The position numbers and the translations under genes are program-made. From contig JAJKJM010000044.1 of the NCBI GenBank assembly GCA_021153985.1, forward strand, positions 1 through 64,000: a stretch of DNA of 64,000 nucleotides. The letters run 5' to 3'. Every line of letters begins with the position of its first letter. The first letter of the stretch is position 1. Below are positions 42,031 through 49,958 of the stretch, piece by piece. The DNA is from Polaromonas sp. Its GTDB lineage: Bacteria > Pseudomonadota > Gammaproteobacteria > Burkholderiales > Burkholderiaceae_C. The notes under the pieces were generated by a model. The model saw nothing but the letters and a program-made list of their open reading frames with translations, made no database searches and was not told the origin of the DNA.

Positions 42031-43287
42031 ATGGCCAAAAGCCTGAGCAGCCTCTGGCTGAAAAGCCTGCGCCGCGTGAGCAAGGTCCAGCAGGCCCAGC
42101 AGGCGCGAGGCTTGCAGCTGTTTAAAAGCATGCTGCCCAAGGCCGCGGCCGCCAAAAAGCCGCGCAGGCCCAGGCTGAAGGCGCTCAAGCTGGTGGCGGC
42201 TGTGGCTGCGCCATCTCCCAAAACCGCCCCGAAGTCCCGCCGGCCAACCGCCGCGCAGGCGCGTGCGGCGGCCGGCCTGCCCGGCACCTGGCGCAAAGCC
42301 TGGTTTACCTTGCCGGGAGACGGCCCGTGGACGGAGACGCGGCGCATGCTGTACTGGCTCTATCTTCCTGCCGGGGTGGCTGATCCGCTGAAGGTGCCTT
42401 CTTCACTTGTTCCGCCTGACTCACCAGAAACGCCCAAGGCGCCCAAGCCGCGCCCGCTGGTCGTGATGTTGCACGGCTGTGAGCAGACGGCCGCCGACTT
42501 TGCCGCCGGCAGCCGCATGAACCAACTGGCCGAACGCAAAGGCTTTGCGGTGCTGTACCCGCAGCAATCCGGCACCGCCGATGCGCACCGCTGCTGGCAC
42601 TGGTACAAGCGCGCCACGCAGCAGGGCGAAGGCGACATCGAAGTGATCGCCGCGATGATTGCGCAGGTTCAGCAAAAACACGGGCTGGACACCTCGCGCA
42701 CTTACGTGGCGGGGCTGTCGGCCGGGGCGGCACTGGCGGCAATTTTGGCGCTGCGCCACCCGGGGCTGTTTGCCGCCGTGGGCATGCATTCGGCGCCGGT
42801 GTTCGGCACCACGCATTCGCCCTTCAGCGCCTACCGCGCCATGCAGCATGGCTCGGCCTCGTCTTACGGTGCGGCGGCGCGCGTCTTTACGGGCGCCGAA
42901 TCGCAGTTTCCCGGCATGCCGGCCATCCTGATCCATGGTGACCATGACACCGTGGTGCGGCGGGTCAATGCCGACCAGCTGGCCGAGCAGTTTGAAATCG
43001 TCAACGGCCCGGCGCTAAGCCAGGCCGCATCGCGTGAAGGACCGCAGGTGCGCCGCCACCCCGAGCGCCGGGGTGGCCGCAAGCCGCGCCATGCCTATCA
43101 AACATCCACCTGGTATGCAGGCCGCAAGCCGCAGCTGGTGAAGTGCGACGTCGATTCGCTGGGCCACGCCTGGAGCGGCGGCGACGCAAGTGTGAAATTC
43201 AACGAGCCGCACGGCCCCGATGCCACGCTGATGATGTGGACCTTCTTTAGCTATCACCGCCGCGTGGCGGTTTTGCCTGAGGCGTGA
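42031..43287 (+). CDS. PHB depolymerase-family esterase
   Basis: This 418-residue protein has a very basic N-terminal 80 residues and then the PHB-depolymerase-type alpha/beta hydrolase core: LVVMLHGCEQTAADFAAGSRMN (oxyanion), nucleophile GLSAG (S230), ILIHGDHDTVV (Asp region) and LGHAWSGG (His). No signal peptide is seen, so it may act on intracellular polyester or on the granule surface. The basic tail could bind granules or DNA. The start at 42031 is preferred; starts to 41857 would run through the PhaR-like palindrome. Confidence 0.82.
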   Translation: MAKSLSSLWLKSLRRVSKVQQAQQARGLQLFKSMLPKAAAAKKPRRPRLKALKLVAAVAAPSPKTAPKSRRPTAAQARAAAGLPGTWRKAWFTLPGDGPWTETRRMLYWLYLPAGVADPLKVPSSLVPPDSPETPKAPKPRPLVVMLHGCEQTAADFAAGSRMNQLAERKGFAVLYPQQSGTADAHRCWHWYKRATQQGEGDIEVIAAMIAQVQQKHGLDTSRTYVAGLSAGAALAAILALRHPGLFAAVGMHSAPVFGTTHSPFSAYRAMQHGSASSYGAAARVFTGAESQFPGMPAILIHGDHDTVVRRVNADQLAEQFEIVNGPALSQAASREGPQVRRHPERRGGRKPRHAYQTSTWYAGRKPQLVKCDVDSLGHAWSGGDASVKFNEPHGPDATLMMWTFFSYHRRVAVLPEA

Positions 43288-43332
43288 GGCCTGAGGACGG
43301 CGGCTGGTGGTTGCTTGCGGTTGCTTGCTGTT

Positions 43333-43388
43333 GCTATTTATTTGATAGCTAGCTGCCCATGCGGATATTGGGCTAGAGGCCGATTTTG
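43333..43388 (+). repeat. dispersed Comamonadaceae-type repeat, copy 5
   Basis: GCTAT-TTATTTG-ATAGC is followed by TAGCTGCCCATGCGGATATT and GGGCTAGAGGCCGATTTT, between convergent esterase genes. Short CTTGTGCCG and TGTTGGC tandem repeats follow (about 43400-43455). Confidence 0.75.
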
Positions 43389-43454
43389 TTCATAAATCCG
43401 CTTGTGCCGCTTGTGCCGCTTGTTCCGGTTTTTCGTTGGCTGTTGGCTGTTGGC

Positions 43455-44384
43455 TCAGCGTGTGTAAACCAAACCTGACATGAAGGCGTCGACAGCTTCG
43501 GTGTACGCGCCCGGCAGGCCCAGCGTGGTGTTGACTTGCTCGTGGCTCAGGTCTTGCGGCAGCACGCTGGCCTGTGTGCTTCGGGGGGCTGCTTTGGCGT
43601 TCACCTTCACCGCAAAGTCCCGCGCCTGGGCGCATGAGCCATCGGCCCGCTGGGTGGAGCACACCAGCAGCATGGGCGTGGCGTCTGTTGCCAGCACGCT
43701 GCTGGGAGATACGCTGCGCCAATAGGCCGGGTCGGCGCCAAAGACGCGGTCGTAAAACCGCATGTGCCGGGTGTTCATGATGCGCTCCAGGTCCAGCGCG
43801 GCGCTGTCGAGTGCGACGGTGCCCAGCCAGGGCCTGGCACCGGCCTCACGCGCCAGCGCGGGTGATGCGCCCAGCAGTGCCACCAGGTGCGCGCCGGCCG
43901 AATGCCCCATCAGGATGACCTTCGCTGGGTCGCCGTCCCAGGAGGCAGCCAGCGACTGCGCCTTGGCCAGCGCTGTGGCCACGTCGCGCGCCTGCAGCAG
44001 CGGATCGACCTGCGGCGAGAGCCGGTAATTCACCGACACAAAGAGGTAGCCTTTCCGCCCGACCCAGTAAGCCACCTTGTTTTCCACTACCTTGGGCATC
44101 GCCTTGTTGCCCACCATCCACGCGCCGCCATGCACCATGACGATGACGGGCGCATTCGCCGTACCCGTCATGGAGGCTGGCAGGTACACATCCATGCGCT
44201 GGCGTGGATCTGTGCCGTAGGCAATGTCGGGGATCTGCCGCAGCTCGGCCGGTACGGTGGCCTTGGCGGCTTTGCGCACGAGGCGTCCGCTGTCTTGCTG
44301 GGCGGGCGCCGGCCCGGCGTGGAAAAGCACCATCAGCACCAGCGCAAGGGCCGGCCAGCAGGGGAGTCGGAGGGCAGGGGGCAT
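43455..44384 (-). CDS. secreted alpha/beta hydrolase, BD-FAE/carboxylesterase type
   Basis: This 309-residue esterase has a signal peptide (LPCWPALALVLMVLFHAGPAPAQ), the HGGAW oxyanion motif (85-89), SVNYRLSPQVDPLLQARDVATAL and the nucleophile GHSAGAH (S162). This matches periplasmic esterases of the hormone-sensitive-lipase/BD-FAE group. The acid and histidine would be in the C-terminal third (DLSHEQVN). The substrate is unknown. Confidence 0.87.
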   Translation of the reverse strand: MPPALRLPCWPALALVLMVLFHAGPAPAQQDSGRLVRKAAKATVPAELRQIPDIAYGTDPRQRMDVYLPASMTGTANAPVIVMVHGGAWMVGNKAMPKVVENKVAYWVGRKGYLFVSVNYRLSPQVDPLLQARDVATALAKAQSLAASWDGDPAKVILMGHSAGAHLVALLGASPALAREAGARPWLGTVALDSAALDLERIMNTRHMRFYDRVFGADPAYWRSVSPSSVLATDATPMLLVCSTQRADGSCAQARDFAVKVNAKAAPRSTQASVLPQDLSHEQVNTTLGLPGAYTEAVDAFMSGLVYTR

Positions 44385-44450
44385 GTGATGGCTCCAGTAG
44401 CGTTATGCCGAGCAAGCCGTAAAGCATACCCGGCGCATATCAAAACCAAA

Positions 44451-44476
44451 AAGGCCGGCGCGCACGGCGCCGGCCT
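44451..44476 (-). terminator. rho-independent terminator
   Basis: A 10 bp GC-rich stem (AGGCCGGCGC / GCGCCGGCCT) is followed, in the leftward direction, by TTTTGGTTTTG. It ends the beta-barrel protein transcript. Confidence 0.75.
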
Positions 44477-44485
44477 GAATCACCT

Positions 44486-45160
44486 TCAGAGGAAGTGGTA
44501 GCGCAGGCCGAAATTGACCTGGTTGATTGCGCTGGTGCCTGTGGCGGAGGTGCCGACGCGGTTGTAGCGAACCAGTTCTCCCGTGGCGTCTATGTTGGGC
44601 GAGATGGCATAGGCTACGCCGGCGCCCAGCGCCAGCGAGGTGTTGGAGCCGGTCGTCGACACGTTGGCGGTGCTGCTGGTGGTTGAAGCCGTGTCAAGCG
44701 AGGTGTGCCATTGCTCGACCCCGGCGCGGCCGTAGACCGACCACTGGTTGTCGATGGGGGCGATCCCCAGCACATGCAGGCCGAAGCCGTGTGCCTTCCA
44801 GGTACCCGTTGCGCTGTCTGCCGCCGGTGATGCGATGGCCGATTGCAGGCCCGTCGAGCCGATGCGGTCGTAGCTGGCTTCGACGGCCAGGTTGGGATTG
44901 AGGCGGTAGCCCAGCCGCAGGCCTGCGGAGGTGCCCGGCGTGCCGGCCGAGGTGCTGCTGGCCAGCCCCTGGTTGGCCAAGGCGCCGTCAATGTTGCCGC
45001 CCAGGCCGGGCGCGCGGCTGTAGGCGATATTGCCGCCGAGGTAAACATCCTGTGAGCCTGCTGCCAGGGGCGCCGCCTGTGCCGGTTGCGCCAGTGCGGC
45101 GCCCAGCGACAGCGCGGCGGTAGACAGCCACAACAGCCTGGATGAAAGGGTGAACTTCAT
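44486..45160 (-). CDS. outer-membrane beta-barrel protein (OmpA/OmpW-like transmembrane domain)
   Basis: This 224-residue protein has a signal peptide (MKFTLSSRLLWLSTAALSLGAALAQPAQA) and an eight-strand barrel pattern: DVYLGGNIAYSRAPG, GLRLGYRLNPNLAVEASYDRIG, WKAHGFGLHVLGIAPIDNQWSVYGRAGVEQW and the end VNFGLRYHFL, whose aromatic terminus fits outer-membrane insertion. CCGGAGAAAAC precedes the ATG. A GTAAA-N6-GTAAA pair lies upstream, as it does before the Spy-like gene. Confidence 0.85.
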   Translation of the reverse strand: MKFTLSSRLLWLSTAALSLGAALAQPAQAAPLAAGSQDVYLGGNIAYSRAPGLGGNIDGALANQGLASSTSAGTPGTSAGLRLGYRLNPNLAVEASYDRIGSTGLQSAIASPAADSATGTWKAHGFGLHVLGIAPIDNQWSVYGRAGVEQWHTSLDTASTTSSTANVSTTGSNTSLALGAGVAYAISPNIDATGELVRYNRVGTSATGTSAINQVNFGLRYHFL

Positions 45161-45317
45161 GTTTTCTCCGGAAAAAGCCGGCGCATGGCACCGGCAACTT
45201 CTGACCTGCCTGGGCGGGCAACCAATGCAAAGTGCACCCTGTTGTTCAACCCAGGCCGCGCAGGACCCTGCGCATCGCCATTGAGCGATCGCCCGGTATC
45301 TCGGCGGTCTAGCGCCG

Positions 45318-45349
45318 GTAAACCGTTGGTAAAAAATTTGTGACTTTAC
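45318..45349 (-). promoter_or_regulatory. CpxR-like box before the beta-barrel gene
   Basis: Direct repeats GTAAA at 45318 and 45329 (11 bp period) and an inverted TTTAC at 45345-45349 lie about 160 bp before the ATG. The same arrangement precedes the Spy-like gene (48730). Confidence 0.5.
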
Positions 45350-45368
45350 GCAGCACCTTGCGGCGGCC

Positions 45369-46022
45369 TTAACCGAACTGCACAAGGTTGAGGATAGGCA
45401 GCGGGCCGCCCGGGAACTGCGCCAGGCGCGCACCCACGGCCAGTGCGCCCAGGTCTATGCCTGAGAACCCGAGCTTGGTGATGAGTGCCGCTACGGTGGC
45501 CTTGGCTGCCGCGTCGTCGCCGGAATAAAACATGACGCGTTTGCCGCCTTTGTCAGCGGGGTCGGTGGCCAGCAGGGCTGCGGCCAAGTGGTTAAAGGCT
45601 TTGACGACACGTGCGCCGGGCACGAGGTCGGCCACGATTTCACTGGAGAGGCGACCGTTCAGTTCCGCGGGCTTGAAGAGCGGCGCTTCGATCGGGTTGT
45701 TGGTGTCGATGACGATGCGCCCGCCAAAGTTGGGCAGGCCGGCCAATGCGGCGGGCAGGCGGCCCCAGTTGACGGCGACAAACACGATGTCTTTGGACGC
45801 GGCTTCTTCGCGAGTGCCGGCTTTGATGCTGGGGCCGAGTTCGCGCACCAAGTCTTTCAGTGAATCGGGGCCGCGGCTGTTCGACAGCGTGGCGGGAATG
45901 CCGTGGCGGGCCAGAATGGTGGCGACGGCCGAACCGATGGCGCCTGAGCCGATGATGCCGATGCTGGGGGTGGCGGTTGGCGCTGTGGTTGGGGTGGTGG
46001 TTGAGGTGGTGGTTGCAGTCAT
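45369..46022 (-). CDS. NADPH-dependent F420-reductase-like NAD(P)-binding protein
   Basis: This 217-residue Rossmann protein has a Thr/Pro-rich low-complexity start and then SIGIIGSGAIGSAVATILARHGI, VAVNWGRLPAALAG, VIDTNNP and VVKAFNHLAAALL. This is the pattern of the bacterial FNO-like oxidoreductases annotated as coenzyme-F420-dependent NADP reductases. Since this lineage lacks F420, it probably uses flavin or acts on other substrates. It is divergent from a LysR gene with a CTTGAA-N5-TTCAAG dyad between. Confidence 0.83.
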   Translation of the reverse strand: MTATTTSTTTPTTAPTATPSIGIIGSGAIGSAVATILARHGIPATLSNSRGPDSLKDLVRELGPSIKAGTREEAASKDIVFVAVNWGRLPAALAGLPNFGGRIVIDTNNPIEAPLFKPAELNGRLSSEIVADLVPGARVVKAFNHLAAALLATDPADKGGKRVMFYSGDDAAAKATVAALITKLGFSGIDLGALAVGARLAQFPGGPLPILNLVQFG

Positions 46023-46093
46023 AAATTCACTCCTTGGGTTGTTGATGGGGTGAATGATGGGATTTGGATTGCTTTTTGATAAGGTGGTAATGC

Positions 46094-46110
46094 CTTGAAT
46101 CATCTTCAAG
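46094..46110. promoter_or_regulatory. LysR-type operator in a divergent promoter region
   Basis: CTTGAA-TCATC-TTCAAG has perfect 6 bp arms. It lies 42 bp before the LysR start and 72 bp before the reductase start. Confidence 0.5.
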
Positions 46111-46151
46111 CATTGGTTGAATAAAGGCCCGAACAGCCCTAACATTGGCCG

Positions 46152-47081
46152 ATGGAAACGCTGGCCAACCTTGAATCTTTTGTCCGCAGCGCCGAAGGCC
46201 GCAGCTTCTCCGCTGCCGCGCGGCGCCTGGCGCTCACGCCCGCAGCCGTGAGCCGCAACGTCGCCATGCTGGAGCGCAACATCGGCGTGCGGCTGTTCCA
46301 GCGCTCGACCCGCAAACTCACACTGACCGAGGCCGGTGAACGTTTCCTGGTGTCGATTGGCGGCAACCTCGACGCGCTGCAGTCGGCCATTGCGGCGGTG
46401 GCCAGTGACAGCGGCGAGCCAGCCGGGCCGCTCAAGGTCAGCATGTCGCCCACCTTTGGCATTGACTACATCGTGCCGCTGCTGCCGGATTTTTTGGCGC
46501 GCTATCCACTGGTGCGGCCTGACTGGCATTTTGAAAACCGCCCGGTGGACTTGATCGCCGAGGGCTATGACGCCGCGATAGGCGGCGGTTTTGCCTTGTC
46601 GCCGGGTGTGGTGTCGCGCCCGCTGGCGCCCATGCACCTGATCGCGGTGGCGTCGACGGCCTTGCTGGCGGGGCGGCCAGCGCCCACAGACCCCGCGGGC
46701 CTGGCGGCGCTGCCCGGCATCGTGATGCGATCCAGCGCCACTGGGCGGGTACGCCAGTGGGTGATGCGCGACGCGGCGGGCACTGAAGTTGCCGCGAACA
46801 TGAGTGAATCGCTGGTGCTGAACGACCCCACCGCCATGCGCGCCGCCGCACTCATGGGTCTGGGCGTGACGCTGATCGCCGTACCCGATGTGCTGCCGCA
46901 GCTGGAGCGCGGCGAGCTGGTGCGGGTGCTGCCGCACTGGTATATCGATGCGGGGGCCATCTCGATTTATTACCCTACGCGCAGCCAGATGCCGGCCAGG
47001 ACCCGCGTGTTCATTGACTTTGTGGCTGAGGCTTTTGAGGGCGAGCAGTTGGGGCGGCGTTTTGCGGGCAGCCTGGGGTAG
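46152..47081 (+). CDS. LysR-family transcriptional regulator
   Basis: This 309-residue regulator has a typical helix-turn-helix (NLESFVRSAEGRSFSAAARRLALTPAAVSRNVAMLERNIGVRLFQRSTRKLTLTEAG) and an effector domain. It is divergent from the FNO-like reductase gene and probably regulates it. The effector is unknown. Confidence 0.92.
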   Translation: METLANLESFVRSAEGRSFSAAARRLALTPAAVSRNVAMLERNIGVRLFQRSTRKLTLTEAGERFLVSIGGNLDALQSAIAAVASDSGEPAGPLKVSMSPTFGIDYIVPLLPDFLARYPLVRPDWHFENRPVDLIAEGYDAAIGGGFALSPGVVSRPLAPMHLIAVASTALLAGRPAPTDPAGLAALPGIVMRSSATGRVRQWVMRDAAGTEVAANMSESLVLNDPTAMRAAALMGLGVTLIAVPDVLPQLERGELVRVLPHWYIDAGAISIYYPTRSQMPARTRVFIDFVAEAFEGEQLGRRFAGSLG

Positions 47082-47199
47082 GGGGATTATTCGCCGCCGG
47101 TGAAGCCGCCAGCAAACATCGCGCACTTCACCCACAATCCGAGACTTCGCATCCCGCATGTCGCATACCGCATCTCTTGCTGAAAGTTGAAGGCTCTTC

Positions 47200-48117
47200 A
47201 TGACCACCCAATCCCCCAAGCTCAAAGTCGCCGTGATGGGCGCAGGCGCTGTCGGCTGTTATTTCGGCGGCATGCTCGCCCGCGCCGGCCACGATGTGGT
47301 GCTGATCGCGCGGCCGCGGCATGTAGACGCCATTGAAGAGAGTGGCCTGCACATGGAAACGCGCACATTCGACGAACACGTGCGCCTGGCAGCCAGCAGC
47401 GAGCCCAGCGCGGTGCAGGGCGCGCAACTGGTGCTCTTTTGCGTCAAGTCCACCGACACCGAATCGGCCGGCGCACTGATCCGCCCGCACCTGGCGCCCG
47501 GCGCGCTGGTGCTGTGCCTGCAAAACGGCGTTGACAACGCGGACAGATTGCGCGCCGTGCTGCCCGGGCACGCGGTGGCGGCCGCCGTCGTCTACGTCGC
47601 CACTGAAATGGCCGGCCCCGGCCACCTCAAGCACCATGGCCGCGGCGACCTGGTGATTGAGCCTTCAGCCCTCAGCGATACCGTCGCGCAGGCCCTGATC
47701 GCCGCCGGCGTGCCGACAGAAATCTCGCCCAACGTGCGCGGCGCGCTCTGGGCCAAGCTGATTCTCAACAGCGCCTACAACGCCGTCTCGGCCATCGCCC
47801 AGTTGCCTTATGGCAAGACGGTGCAGGGCGTGGGCATCGTCGACGTGATGCGCGACGTAGTCGCCGAATGCCTGGCCGTGGCGAAAGCCGAAGGGGTGGA
47901 AGTGGCCGGCGACGTGCACGCCGCCGTCGACAAGCTCGCCGGCAGCATGCCCAACCAGTACGCCTCGACTGCCCAGGACCTGGCCCGCGGCAAACCCACC
48001 GAGATCGATTACCTCAACGGCCTGATCGTCAAACGCGGCGAAGCACTGGGCGTGCCGGTGCCGGCGAATAGGGTGCTGTGGGCGCTGGTGAAGTTGCTGG
48101 AAGGCAAGCAAGCCTGA
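47200..48117 (+). CDS. 2-dehydropantoate 2-reductase family protein
   Basis: This 305-residue PanE/ApbA-type enzyme has a Rossmann start KVAVMGAGAVGCYFGGMLARAGHDV, FCVKSTDTESA, the substrate-contact LCLQNGVDN, WAKLILNSAYNAVSAI and a C-terminal domain ending PTEIDYLNGLIVKRGEALGVPVPANRVLWALVK. It reduces 2-dehydropantoate to pantoate in pantothenate synthesis, or a related 2-oxo acid. No pan genes lie nearby, and many genomes hold several homologues. Confidence 0.9.
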   Translation: MTTQSPKLKVAVMGAGAVGCYFGGMLARAGHDVVLIARPRHVDAIEESGLHMETRTFDEHVRLAASSEPSAVQGAQLVLFCVKSTDTESAGALIRPHLAPGALVLCLQNGVDNADRLRAVLPGHAVAAAVVYVATEMAGPGHLKHHGRGDLVIEPSALSDTVAQALIAAGVPTEISPNVRGALWAKLILNSAYNAVSAIAQLPYGKTVQGVGIVDVMRDVVAECLAVAKAEGVEVAGDVHAAVDKLAGSMPNQYASTAQDLARGKPTEIDYLNGLIVKRGEALGVPVPANRVLWALVKLLEGKQA

Positions 48118-48128
48118 GGCTGCTTCCC

Positions 48129-48650
48129 TTATTGCGGCCGGGCACCGCCAAGCTCTGCCAGCAGTGCCGGTAGGGCCTTGTCGGCTGTCTGAAGCTGCTC
48201 GGGGCTGAGCTGGGCCAGCAAGGCCTGCGCTGCGGCATCCAGCGTAGCCAGGGTGGCAGCGCGTCTTTGGGCGTCACGCAGCAGGAGCTGGAAGGTGTCT
48301 TTTGCCGTCTGCTGCTCTGGCATTGGCTGGCCTGACGGTCCGGCGGTGGCCATCTCAAGAAAGCTGCCGCGAAAAGCTTCCCAGGCGGGGCCTTGCTCGC
48401 GCGTGATCAGCAGTTGCACCCGCAAGTCATACAGTTTGGTGCTGACCTGCTCCCACCGCGTCTGGCTGCGCTGCGGGGTTTGCATGCCCGCTTTGGCCTG
48501 GCCCTGGCCGCCCCGCTGGCGCGGCTGGCCACCGCCACTGCCGCCACCAAACTGGGCATGGCTGCTGCAAGCTGCGCCTGCCAGAAAAAGAGCCATGACC
48601 CCCATCCGGCGGCGTGAAAAGGGGGAGCCCGTGGGCAATGAAAAAGGCAT
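48129..48650 (-). CDS. LTXXQ/Spy-like periplasmic protein
   Basis: This 173-residue exported protein has an N-terminal signal (RRRMGVMALFLAGAACSSHA), a Gly/Gln/Arg-rich segment and an all-helical region with LYDLRVQLLITREQGPAWEAFRGSF and LLAQLSPEQLQTADKAL. The latter holds an LTxxQ-type motif (LSPEQ). Spy/CpxP proteins are periplasmic chaperones or stress sensors controlled by CpxR in enterobacteria. A GTAAA-N6-GTAAA pair lies 80 bp before the start. CCGGAGAAGAC precedes the ATG. Confidence 0.75.
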   Translation of the reverse strand: MPFSLPTGSPFSRRRMGVMALFLAGAACSSHAQFGGGSGGGQPRQRGGQGQAKAGMQTPQRSQTRWEQVSTKLYDLRVQLLITREQGPAWEAFRGSFLEMATAGPSGQPMPEQQTAKDTFQLLLRDAQRRAATLATLDAAAQALLAQLSPEQLQTADKALPALLAELGGARPQ

Positions 48651-48729
48651 GTCTTCTCCGGTTGTATGCACGCAGCCATCTGCGCCCGGGTATTTCAAAA
48701 CGGACGCGCATCGGAGATGTAGTGCCGCG

Positions 48730-48771
48730 GTAAAGCGGGCGTAAACCGCTGCCGGAATCCGCCAACTTTAC
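48730..48771 (-). promoter_or_regulatory. CpxR-like box before the Spy-like gene
   Basis: Direct repeats GTAAA at 48730 and 48741 (11 bp period) and an inverted TTTAC at 48767-48771 lie 80 bp before the ATG. The pair spacing is identical to that at 45318. Confidence 0.55.
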
Positions 48772-49011
48772 GTTGCGCCGCGTCACCGGGTAGGGCGCAA
48801 CTGGCACCAAATATTTGCCTGTTGATTCCGGAATGCACACATTTGGGGCGGCGCATTCGCCTTCGGAGTGCCTGAAGCGCCCGCAACACCGGTCCCCCCG
48901 TGATTTTGAGGCGGCACGGTATGTGCTTCCACCTGTCAGGTCAGGCTAACGAAGGCCTGCGCAGGGTACGTGAGCTTCGCGTTGCCCAATCGATCTGAAT
49001 GGATAACGGCG

Positions 49012-49059
49012 TCCACTTCGGGCTTCATTTTTTGAAGATCTCGGAGTGGATTTTTTTTT
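49012..49059 (+). terminator. leader terminator (attenuator) of the formate/nitrite transporter
   Basis: TCCACT (49012-49017) pairs with AGTGGA (49045-49050), and inside it CTTCA (49023-49027) pairs with TGAAG (49033-49037). A T9 run (49051-49059) follows directly. It lies 26 bp before the transporter ATG, which suggests antitermination control. Confidence 0.6.
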
Positions 49060-49085
49060 GGCTTTTTCAGGATTTGAGGGATCGT

Positions 49086-49898
49086 ATGGCTTATCTAGTG
49101 CCTTCTGAATTTGTGACCAAGATGGTGGATGCGGGTGAGTCCAAAATCTTCATGTCCACCCGCGACACCGTGATCCGGGCCTACATGGCCGGCGCCATCC
49201 TGGCGCTGGCGGCCTGGTTCGCCGTCACCATCAACGTACAGACCGGCCAGCCGCTGCTGGGCGCCGTGCTGTTCCCGGTGGGTTTTGTCATGCTCTACCT
49301 GTTCGGCTTCGACCTGCTCACGGGCGTGTTCGTGCTGTGTCCGCTGGCGCTGATTGACAAGCGGCCGGGCGTGACGCTGAAGGGTGTGCTGCGTAACTGG
49401 GGCCTGGTGTTCACCGGCAACTTCCTGGGCGCCTTCACGGTGGCGGTGATGATGGCGATCTACGTCACGAACGGCTTCTCGACGGAGCCCAGCGCCGTCG
49501 GCAAGGCCATTGGGGTTGTGGGTGAGAACCGCACCCTGGGCTACCAGAAGTACGGCGCAAACGGCATGCTCACCTTGTTTGTACGCGGCATGCTGTGCAA
49601 CTGGATGGTGTCGGCCGGCGTGGTGGGCGCGATGATCTCCACCCAGGTCAGCGGCAAGGTGATCGCCATGTGGATGCCCATCATGCTGTTCTTCTACATG
49701 GTGTTTGAGCACTCCATCGTGAACATGTTCCTGTTTCCCTCCGGCCTGCTGCTGGGCGCGCACTTCACTATCATGGACTACCTGATCTGGAACGAAATCC
49801 CGACGGTGCTGGGCAATCTGGTGGGTGGCCTGGCTTTCACCGGCTTGACGCTGTATGCCACGCACGTTAAAACGGGCCCGACACGTTCCATCAAATAA
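49086..49898 (+). CDS. formate/nitrite transporter (FNT/NirC family)
   Basis: This 270-residue channel has six membrane segments and FNT family motifs: AYMAGAILALAAWFAVTI, LTGVFVLCPLALIDKR, WGLVFTGNFLGAFTVAVMM, RGMLCNWMVSAG (NxxxC-type slide region) and FEHSIVNMFLFPSGLL. It moves nitrite or formate. The next gene, a PP2C-kinase fusion, is a typical neighbour of nitrite/nitrate assimilation genes in Pseudomonas (the PA1782 arrangement), which favours nitrite. GAGGGA precedes the chosen ATG. A terminator lies in its leader. Confidence 0.88.
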   Translation: MAYLVPSEFVTKMVDAGESKIFMSTRDTVIRAYMAGAILALAAWFAVTINVQTGQPLLGAVLFPVGFVMLYLFGFDLLTGVFVLCPLALIDKRPGVTLKGVLRNWGLVFTGNFLGAFTVAVMMAIYVTNGFSTEPSAVGKAIGVVGENRTLGYQKYGANGMLTLFVRGMLCNWMVSAGVVGAMISTQVSGKVIAMWMPIMLFFYMVFEHSIVNMFLFPSGLLLGAHFTIMDYLIWNEIPTVLGNLVGGLAFTGLTLYATHVKTGPTRSIK

Positions 49899-49911
49899 CC
49901 GCCTCCAAACA

Positions 49912-49945
49912 AAAGCCCTCGCGCATCGAGCATGCGCGAGGCTTT
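49912..49945 (+). terminator. hairpin between the transporter and the kinase fusion gene
   Basis: AAAGCC-C-TCGCGCAT pairs with ATGCGCGA-GGCTTT around CGAGC. It buries the ATG at 49932, so the downstream ATG 49959 is the better start. With no long T tract it may be partial termination or mRNA processing. Confidence 0.5.
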
Positions 49946-49958
49946 GCCGGTACCCCAC

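Larger units (their letters stand above)
48651..49085. other. control region between the Spy-like gene and the formate/nitrite transporter
   Basis: This 435 bp holds the leftward CpxR-like box (48730-48771) and, on the right, the leader terminator (49012-49059) and ribosome site of the transporter. No conserved coding sequence is seen. Confidence 0.6.

Noticed and set aside
48800-48822. TGGCACCAAATATTTGCC as a sigma-54 promoter
   Set aside because: GG to GC spacing is 12 bp, outside the functional range.
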